Source: Agromyces agglutinans (GTDB lineage: Bacteria; Actinomycetota; Actinomycetes; Actinomycetales; Microbacteriaceae). Taken from it: a stretch of DNA of 64,000 nucleotides. Under the pieces are notes generated by a model. That model was not told where the DNA came from and made no database searches. It worked only from the letters and a program-made list of their open reading frames with translations. Of the stretch, positions 58,637 through 64,000 are shown in pieces. The first letter of the stretch is position 1; each line of letters opens with the position of its first letter. The DNA lies in the NCBI RefSeq assembly GCF_009647605.1, contig NZ_WJIF01000008.1, positions 115,043 to 179,042 of the forward strand, in the 5' to 3' direction. Both the position numbers and the translations under genes were made by a program.

Positions 58637-59544
58637 GCGGTGTCGCCGTCCTCCGTCGTCGCCGGCGCGGCCGAGTGCCCGCGGGCGGCGGTCGCCTCGA
58701 GCCCGATGTCGAGCCCCAAGTCGAGCGCGCGCACCGAGTGCGTGAGCGCGCCGACCGAGATCAGGTCGACCCCGGTCGCCGCGATCGCCGCGACCGTGTC
58801 GAGCGAGACGCCGCCGGATGCCTCGACGACGACGCGCCCGCCGATGCGGGCGACGCCCTCGCGCAGTTCGTCGAGCGTGAAGTTGTCGAGCATGATCGTG
58901 TCGGCACCGCCGGCGAGCACCGCGTCGATCTGGTCGACGCGGTCGACCTCGACCTCGAGGTGCGCGGTGTGTGGCATCCGCTCGCGGGCCTCGCGCAGCG
59001 CGGTCGCGAGGTCGCGTCCGCCGGCGGTGAGCACGGCGAGGTGGTTGTCCTTCGCCATCACGGCGTCGGAGAGCGAGCGGCGGTGGTTGCGCCCGCCGCC
59101 GTCGCGTACCGCCTGGCGTTCGAGGCTGCGAAGGCCCGGCGTGGTCTTCCGGGTGTCGACGATGCGCGCGCGGGTGCCCGCGACCTCGGCGACGTAGCGC
59201 GCGGTCAGCGTGGCGATGCCAGACATGCGCTGCACGAGGTTCAGCGCGACGCGCTCGGCGCGCAGGATGCCCCGGGCGGGGCCCGCCACCCGGGCGAGCA
59301 CGTCGCCGGCCGCGAACCGATCGCCGTCGGCTGCGAGTGGCTCGACCCGGATGCGGTCGTCGACGAGCCGGAACGCCGCCGCGAACACCTCGACACCAGA
59401 GAGCACGCCGGCCTCGCGCGCGACGAGCTCGGCCGACGCCGTCGCGTCGGCGGGGATCAGCGTCTCGCCGGTGAGGTCGCCCCAGGGGGCGTCCTCGTCG
59501 AGCGCGGCGTCGACGATGCGATCGATCTCGCGTCGCTCGGTCAT
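58633..59544 (-). CDS. nadC: Carboxylating nicotinate-nucleotide diphosphorylase (quinolinate phosphoribosyltransferase)
   Basis: 303 residues. It joins quinolinate with PRPP to give nicotinate mononucleotide and carbon dioxide. The signature DTRKTTPGLRSLERQAV, preceded by LNLVQRMSGIATLT, and DTIMLDNFTLDEL plus VEASGGVSLDTVAAIAATGVD are all complete. Start shares one base with the nadB stop (TGATG) and the stop overlaps the nifS start, so all are coupled. The last 20 residues are an acidic tail. Confidence 0.96.
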   Translation of the reverse strand: MTERREIDRIVDAALDEDAPWGDLTGETLIPADATASAELVAREAGVLSGVEVFAAAFRLVDDRIRVEPLAADGDRFAAGDVLARVAGPARGILRAERVALNLVQRMSGIATLTARYVAEVAGTRARIVDTRKTTPGLRSLERQAVRDGGGRNHRRSLSDAVMAKDNHLAVLTAGGRDLATALREARERMPHTAHLEVEVDRVDQIDAVLAGGADTIMLDNFTLDELREGVARIGGRVVVEASGGVSLDTVAAIAATGVDLISVGALTHSVRALDLGLDIGLEATAARGHSAAPATTEDGDTA

Positions 59545-61052
59545 CAGGCGGCCTCCAGTTCGGGTTCGGCGATGGATGCACCGGATGCCGCGGCCGGGGC
59601 ATCCGTACGGAAGTGGGCGCCGACGCTCGCGCGCCGCGCACGGGCAGCGGCGACGGTGAGCCGCGCGAGGTCGAGCAGGTTGCGGTCCTCGGCGCTGCGA
59701 CGATCGACGGGCTCGGCGGCGGTCCACGCCGCGAGCCGCTCGGCGGCCGCGGCGAGTCCGGCCTCGTCGCGCTCGAGGCCGACGTTCGCCCACATGAGCT
59801 CCTGCAGCTCGCGACGGTCGACGGGTGAGCGCTCGTGCGACGATGCGACCTGCGGGTGGGCGTGCTCGGGAAGGGAAGGAATCGTCGACGCCGCTTCGAT
59901 CGCGCGCGCGGCCCGGTCGGCGAAGACGGCGGCCTCGAGCAGCGAGTTGGATGCCAGCCGGTTCGCGCCGTGCACACCCGTGCGCGCGCACTCGCCGACG
60001 GCGAGGAGGCCGGGCAGGCTCGTTCGGCCGTCGAGGTCGGTCGCGATGCCGCCCATCGCGTAGTGCGCGGCCGGCGTGACGGGCACGGGCTCGCGCGACC
60101 AGTCGAAGCCCGCTTCGCGCGTGGCCCGGTCGATGCTGGGGAACCGCGCGGCGAGGAAGTCGCCGCCGAGCGCCGTCGCGTCCAGACGCACCGGGGTGCC
60201 GCCCTGTTCGCGCACGCGCCGCCACACGGCACGGGCGACCACGTCGCGCGGCGCGAGCTCACCGCGCGGATCGATCGCGAGCAGGAACCGCTCGCCGCCG
60301 GCGTCGCGGAGCACGGCGCCCTCGCCGCGGACGGCCTCGGAGATGAGCGGGGTGCCGGGGGCGGCGAGCGCGGTGGGGTGGAACTGGGTGAACTCGAGGT
60401 CGGCGACCGCGGCTCCGGCGCGCCACGCGGCGGCCACGCCGTCGCCCGTGGCGACCGTCGGGTTGGTCGTATGCCGGTAGAGGCATCCGCTGCCGCCCGT
60501 CGCGAGCACGACGACGTCGGCGGTGTGCACGCGACGACGGCCGGCTGCGTCGAGCACGATAGCGCCGGTCACGCGTCCGGCCGTCACGGCGAGGTCGATG
60601 AGCATCGCACCCTCGGCGATCGCGACCGCCCGGCGGCGCACGGTTCCGACGAGGGCAGCCTCGATCACGGCCCCGGTCGCGTCGCCCCCGGCGTGCAGGA
60701 TGCGCGCGCGGGAATGCGCCGCCTCGAGCCCCCGGTGCAGCCCCGACTCGCCGCGGTCGAAGCCGACGCCGAACCGGATCAGGTCGCGCACCCGGGCGGG
60801 GCCCTCGTCGCACAGCACGCCGACCGCGGCCGGGTCGGCGAGGCCCGCTCCCGCGTCCATCGTGTCGGCGAAGTGCCGCCGCGCCGAGTCGTCGGGGAAG
60901 ATCGCCGCGGCGATGCCGCCCTGGGCGTATCGGGTCGAGCCCTCGGCGAGTTCGGCCTTGGTGACGAGCTCGACGTCGTGGCCGGCGTCGGCGGCCTTCA
61001 CCGCGGTCCAGAGGCCGGCGATGCCGCCGCCGACCACGAGCACGCGCGCCAT
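59544..61052 (-). CDS. nadB: L-aspartate oxidase
   Basis: 502 residues. FAD enzyme that makes iminoaspartate from aspartate for NadA. N-terminal FAD-binding VLVVGGGIAGLWTAVKAA, STRYAQGGIAAA and the flavin-near HPTALAAPGTPLISEAVRGEGA and GEL-type APRDVVARA. The helical C-terminus has the actinobacterial layout with LQELMWANVGLERDEAGL. It starts one base after the nadA stop, and ends in the nadC start. No fumarate reductase partner genes lie near, so the aspartate oxidase call is firm. Confidence 0.95.
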   Translation of the reverse strand: MARVLVVGGGIAGLWTAVKAADAGHDVELVTKAELAEGSTRYAQGGIAAAIFPDDSARRHFADTMDAGAGLADPAAVGVLCDEGPARVRDLIRFGVGFDRGESGLHRGLEAAHSRARILHAGGDATGAVIEAALVGTVRRRAVAIAEGAMLIDLAVTAGRVTGAIVLDAAGRRRVHTADVVVLATGGSGCLYRHTTNPTVATGDGVAAAWRAGAAVADLEFTQFHPTALAAPGTPLISEAVRGEGAVLRDAGGERFLLAIDPRGELAPRDVVARAVWRRVREQGGTPVRLDATALGGDFLAARFPSIDRATREAGFDWSREPVPVTPAAHYAMGGIATDLDGRTSLPGLLAVGECARTGVHGANRLASNSLLEAAVFADRAARAIEAASTIPSLPEHAHPQVASSHERSPVDRRELQELMWANVGLERDEAGLAAAAERLAAWTAAEPVDRRSAEDRNLLDLARLTVAAARARRASVGAHFRTDAPAAASGASIAEPELEAA

Positions 61053-61053
61053 G

Positions 61054-62394
61054 TCAGGCTCCGGCGGGCACGGCGGCCGGCGGCTTCGCCGCGAGCATCC
61101 GCTCGAGGGCGAGGCGCGCGGGATCGGCGACGTCGGCGGGAACCGTGATGCGGTTGACGACGTTGCCGGCGACGAGCTCCTCGAGCACCCAGGCGAGGTA
61201 GCCGGGGTGGATGCGGTACATCGTCGAGCACGGGCACACCACGGGGTCGAGGCAGAAGATCTCGTGCTCGGGATGCTCGGCGGCGAGGCGCTGCACGAGG
61301 TTGATCTCCGTGCCGATCGCGAAGGTCGAGCCGGCCGGGGCGGCCTGGATGGCCTTCACGATGAAGTCGGTCGAGCCGGCGGCGTCGGCGGCGTCGACCA
61401 CGGGCATGGGGCACTCGGGGTGGACGAGCACCTGCACGCCGGGGTGCGACTCGCGGGCGGCGGCGATCTGGTCGACGGTGAAGCGCTTGTGCACCGAGCA
61501 GAAGCCATGCCAGAGGATGACCCGGGCGTCGGCGAGTTCCTCAGCGGTCGATCCGCCGAGCGGCCGGCGCGGGTTCCACATCGGCATCTGCTCGAGCGAC
61601 ACGCCCATGGCCTTCGCGGTGTTGCGGCCCAGGTGCTGGTCGGGGAAGAACAGCACCCGCTGCCCGCGCTCGAAGGCCTGCTCGAGCACGGTGCGCGCGT
61701 TCGACGACGTGCAGACGATGCCGCCGTGACGGCCGACGAAGCCCTTCAGGGCCGCCGACGAGTTCATGTACGTCACGGGGATCACGGGCACGCGACCGTC
61801 GGCGTCGACGGCGGAGAGGTCGCCGTAGACGGCTTCGAGCTGCTCCCAGCACTCCTCGACGCTCGACTCGTCGGCCATGTCGGCCATCGAGCAGCCCGCG
61901 GCGAGGTTCGGCAGGATGACCGCCTGCTCGGGACGCGACAGCAGGTCGGCGGTCTCGGCCATGAAGTGCACGCCGCAGAAGACGATCGCCTCGGCGTCGG
62001 GTCGGGTCAGCGCGGCGTTGGCGAGCTGGAACGAGTCGCCGACGAAGTCGGCGTGCTGCACGACCTCGTCGCGCTGGTAGAAGTGGCCGAGCACGACGAC
62101 GCGGTCGCCGAGCGCCTGCTTGGCGGCGCGGATGCGGGCGTGCAGCTCGTCGTCGGTCGCGCGGCGGTAGGCCTCGGGCAGCGAGCCCTGGCGCGGGGCG
62201 CCGGCCGGGATCACGTCGCCCATCGAGGCGCCCGGCCCGTACGCCGACGGACCGCCGTCGAACTCCCATGGACCGTTCGCGAGGTCGGGCGAGCAGGTCG
62301 AGCCGCTCGAGGCGCCGGTCGAGATGAGCCGGATGGACCGGTCGACCGAAGCGGCCAGGCGCGTGGGGGCGGTGCGGGGGTCTGCGAGGGTCAT
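61054..62394 (-). CDS. nadA: Quinolinate synthase A
   Basis: 446 residues. [4Fe-4S] enzyme that condenses iminoaspartate with dihydroxyacetone phosphate to quinolinate. Cluster cysteines are expected in IVFCGVHFMAETADLL, LVHPECPMPVVDAA and FCLDPVVCPCSTMYRIHPGY. The actinobacterial class is longer than E. coli NadA and begins with about 75 non-conserved residues. Its ATG overlaps the nrtR stop (ATGA), so regulator and first pathway gene are coupled. Confidence 0.95.
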   Translation of the reverse strand: MTLADPRTAPTRLAASVDRSIRLISTGASSGSTCSPDLANGPWEFDGGPSAYGPGASMGDVIPAGAPRQGSLPEAYRRATDDELHARIRAAKQALGDRVVVLGHFYQRDEVVQHADFVGDSFQLANAALTRPDAEAIVFCGVHFMAETADLLSRPEQAVILPNLAAGCSMADMADESSVEECWEQLEAVYGDLSAVDADGRVPVIPVTYMNSSAALKGFVGRHGGIVCTSSNARTVLEQAFERGQRVLFFPDQHLGRNTAKAMGVSLEQMPMWNPRRPLGGSTAEELADARVILWHGFCSVHKRFTVDQIAAARESHPGVQVLVHPECPMPVVDAADAAGSTDFIVKAIQAAPAGSTFAIGTEINLVQRLAAEHPEHEIFCLDPVVCPCSTMYRIHPGYLAWVLEELVAGNVVNRITVPADVADPARLALERMLAAKPPAAVPAGA

Positions 62395-63128
62395 GACGGG
62401 CTCTTCCTCAGGTGCGGTGCGATGGGGACTCGGAACATGCCGTCGCCGGTCGGCGCCTCGGCGGGTCGGTAGAGCTTGGGCGGGCGATGCCGGGTGCCGG
62501 TGCGCACCTCGCCGGTCTCGACGAGGGCGCCCGACGCCTCGACCGTGCGGCGGAAGTTCGCCGGGTCGAGGTGCACGCGCAGCACGGTCTCGTACACCTC
62601 GCGGAGTTCGGCGATCGTGAACGTCGGCCCGAGGAACGAGTGGGCGATCTGCGCGTAGCCGAGCTTGCTGCGAAGCCTCGTGAGGGCGTAGTCGACGATG
62701 GCGTTGTGGTCGAAGGCGAGGTCGGGCAGGTCGTCGGGGTCGAACCAGCGCACGTTGGGGTCGTCGATCGCGCCGGTCGTCTCCTCAGGGCGCACGAGCG
62801 CCCAGTACACGACGGAGACGACGCGCTCGCCGGGGGACCGGTCGGGGGCGCCGAAGGTGTAGAGCTGCTCGAGGAATCGGGGCGTGACGCCCGTCGTCTC
62901 CTCGAGCGTGCGCGCGGCCGCGGCCTCGAGCGCCTCGCCGGCGCCCAGCCATCCGCCGGGCAGCGCCCATCGGCCCTCGCCGGGATCGCGCAGCCGTCGC
63001 ACGAGCGGGATCCAGAGCGACGCGCGATCGGATGCCACGCGCTCGGCGCCCTCGGGGGTCACGCCGGGCTCGAGGGCGAAGATGACCGTGGAGACGGCCA
63101 GCCGTGCGTCGCGCTCGTGCTGGGGCAT
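62391..63128 (-). CDS. nrtR: NrtR, NUDIX-related transcriptional regulator of NAD synthesis
   Basis: 245 residues. An N-terminal Nudix-like domain (VSTVIFALEPGV, GRWALPGGWLGAGEALEAAAARTLEETTGV) binds ADP-ribose derivatives, and a C-terminal winged helix (AHSFLGPTFTIAELREVYETVL ... NFRRTVEASGALVETGEVR) binds DNA. The Nudix box is kept at GEALEAAAARTLEETTG, and lacks some of the catalytic glutamates expected of an active hydrolase, as in other NrtR proteins. GGTGGAGGAGG precedes the ATG. Two NrtR-like boxes lie 27-78 bases upstream. High ADP-ribose would release the repressor and turn on nadABC. Confidence 0.92.
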   Translation of the reverse strand: MPQHERDARLAVSTVIFALEPGVTPEGAERVASDRASLWIPLVRRLRDPGEGRWALPGGWLGAGEALEAAAARTLEETTGVTPRFLEQLYTFGAPDRSPGERVVSVVYWALVRPEETTGAIDDPNVRWFDPDDLPDLAFDHNAIVDYALTRLRSKLGYAQIAHSFLGPTFTIAELREVYETVLRVHLDPANFRRTVEASGALVETGEVRTGTRHRPPKLYRPAEAPTGDGMFRVPIAPHLRKSPS

Positions 63129-63154
63129 CGGCCGTCCTCCTCCACCGGTAAAAG

Positions 63155-63206
63155 AGTCAATCTGACACGAAGTCTCGTCGAGCAGCTTACAGTCAACCTG
63201 ACACGA
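63155..63206. promoter_or_regulatory. Two NrtR-type operator boxes
   Basis: AGTCAATCTGACACGA (63155-63170) and AGTCAACCTGACACGA (63191-63206) differ by one base. Each contains the dyad GTCA-N3-TGAC. Their centers are 36 bases apart, and both lie upstream of nrtR, where TTGACT on the minus strand may serve as -35. Confidence 0.75.
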
Positions 63207-63347
63207 AGGCGAAATCCGATGAGGGCGCACGCACGTCCGGGACAGCACCGAGGCGGGAATACGTGCGATCACGGATGCCGCGCCGAGCGGTTCGACGCCA
63301 CGATCGGCGATAGCCCGTCCCCGATCCCTCGAAAGCGAGGCCCTGCC

Positions 63348-63836
63348 ATGCGCAAGGTATTCCTGGTCGTCACCGTGCTGTTCACGGCGTCCGTCGTCCT
63401 GCAGCTCTACTTCGCCGCCGTCGGCGTGTTCTCGAACCCCGAGGACGAACTGTTCGCCTGGCACGGCACGAACGGCAGGATCGTGCTGCCGCTGCTCGCC
63501 CTGCTCATGATCGTCGCCGCCGCGCTCGCGAAGGCCGGGAAGCGCACGATCTGGCTGAGCGTGCTGCCGCTCGTGCTCATCCTGTTCCAGACCGTGCTGT
63601 TCATCCTCACCGGGGTCATCTTCGGGCTCGACGAGTCCAGCCACGCCGACCCGCCGCTCGCGGCGACGCTGTTCCTCTCGCTGCACGCGGTGAACGGCGC
63701 GGCGATCCTGCTGGTCGGCGTCCTGCTCGTCGTCCGGGCCCGGCGCCTCGTGCGCGACGGTGCGCCGGCGAAGCCCGCCGGCCCCGTCGACGCCGCCCCG
63801 GCGGCGGGCGACGAGGCCGCGGTGCCGAGCGCGTGA
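63348..63836 (+). CDS. DUF6220-like four-helix membrane protein
   Basis: 162 residues. Four membrane segments: KVFLVVTVLFTASVVLQLYF, IVLPLLALLMIVAAALA, WLSVLPLVLILFQTVLFILT and LHAVNGAAILLVGVLLVV. The loop FAWHGTNGRIV and LHAVNGA fit a family I believe to be DUF6220, in which histidines may bind heme or metal. A charged, Ala/Pro-rich tail of 30 residues ends it. ATG 63348 follows AAGCGAGG by seven bases. The gene shares the region with the NrtR boxes but 140 bases away, so NrtR control is unlikely. Confidence 0.7.
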   Translation: MRKVFLVVTVLFTASVVLQLYFAAVGVFSNPEDELFAWHGTNGRIVLPLLALLMIVAAALAKAGKRTIWLSVLPLVLILFQTVLFILTGVIFGLDESSHADPPLAATLFLSLHAVNGAAILLVGVLLVVRARRLVRDGAPAKPAGPVDAAPAAGDEAAVPSA

Positions 63837-63861
63837 CGCCGCGCGCCGGCGCTTCGCCGTC

Positions 63862-64000
63862 ATGACCACGTCGGCCCTGCTCCTGCTGCAGTCGGCCGCG
63901 GCGATCGCCGCGGCCGGACTGTGGCTCGCGGCCGGCTTCACCGCGGGTACCGCAACCGCGGGCACGGCCACCGCGGGCACGGCCACTGCGGGCTCCGCCG
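63862..64000 (+). CDS. N-terminus of a membrane or exported protein, cut by window end
   Basis: 46 codons are visible. A hydrophobic stretch (ALLLLQSAAAIAAAGLWLAA) is followed by a repeated AGTAT peptide made by a tandem repeat of about 15 bases (63945-64000). This may be a signal anchor of a larger protein. Being 25 bases after the DUF6220-like gene, it is likely co-transcribed. The family cannot be told. Confidence 0.5.
   Translation, partial: MTTSALLLLQSAAAIAAAGLWLAAGFTAGTATAGTATAGTATAGSA

Noticed and set aside
58640..60262. Long frames overlapping nadC and nadB on both strands
   Set aside because: nadC and nadB are complete and intact in their own frames. The others are compositional shadows.
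1..64000. CRISPR array, insertion sequence, integrase, prophage or replication origin
   Set aside because: No regular repeat-spacer array, transposase-like or integrase-like protein, terminal inverted repeats or DnaA-box cluster was seen on reading either strand.

Overview
The window is 64 kb of very GC-rich DNA in which genes lie almost end to end. Third codon positions are nearly all G or C, and short strings such as ggatgcc and gcatcc recur inside genes. Gene content also points to an actinobacterium, most likely a Microbacteriaceae member close to Agromyces or Leifsonia: NrtR-controlled nadABC, a Trp-leader attenuator ahead of a fused anthranilate synthase, DUF4307 and DUF4245 proteins, and AlkX-type and paired Fpg/Nei glycosylases. 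The family call is inference from style and content, not from a search. At least eight genes have a TANNNT -10 box only 6-8 bases before the start codon, so leaderless transcription looks common.

Layout. 0-1.3 kb: end of a type II NADH dehydrogenase, a strong terminator, and an unusual tRNA with anticodon UAA but a short variable loop. 1.3-6.7 kb: Ppx/GppA phosphatase, then a four-gene overlapping unit (TetR, MFS transporter, amino acid deaminase/aldolase-like PLP protein, aldonolactone-oxidase-like flavoprotein) with a palindromic operator candidate. 6.9-19.6 kb: LemA, HtpX, AlkX-like glycosylase, AI-2E family protein, threonine ammonia-lyase, GreA, UppS, PIN-PhoH and small membrane proteins. 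19.7-29.3 kb: central metabolism and housekeeping (FumC, carbonic anhydrase, exonuclease VII, IspH, class II aldolase, and two adjacent GlpX-type fructose bisphosphatases, one divergent).

29.4-41.1 kb: transporters, VOC proteins, WYL and TetR regulators, RmuC, a DEDD exonuclease, YchF, and a small patch of different codon use holding a VOC gene and the wreck of a RhuM-Fic gene. 41.2-55.6 kb: two large paralogues that join a substrate-binding domain to a von Willebrand A domain. The first is followed by a sigma factor and a membrane-anchored, anti-sigma-like protein. Between the paralogues lie two Fpg/Nei glycosylases and the fused anthranilate/ADIC synthase with its leader peptide and terminator hairpin. 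55.7-64 kb: a DHA2 exporter, then the leftward operon nrtR-nadA-nadB-nadC-nifS with two NrtR-like boxes upstream, and two small genes at the right edge.

How genes work together: nrtR-nadABC-nifS makes quinolinate and nicotinate mononucleotide for NAD, with a cysteine desulfurase plausibly feeding the NadA iron-sulfur cluster. FbaA and GlpX sit divergently as glycolysis/gluconeogenesis partners. XseA and XseB are coupled and divergent from IspH. I see no CRISPR array, prophage, insertion sequence or replication origin. The most unusual items are the short-armed tRNA(UAA), the paired substrate-binding/VWA proteins with a shared leader, the divergent GlpX, the uncharacterised PLP/flavin operon and the RhuM-Fic relic.
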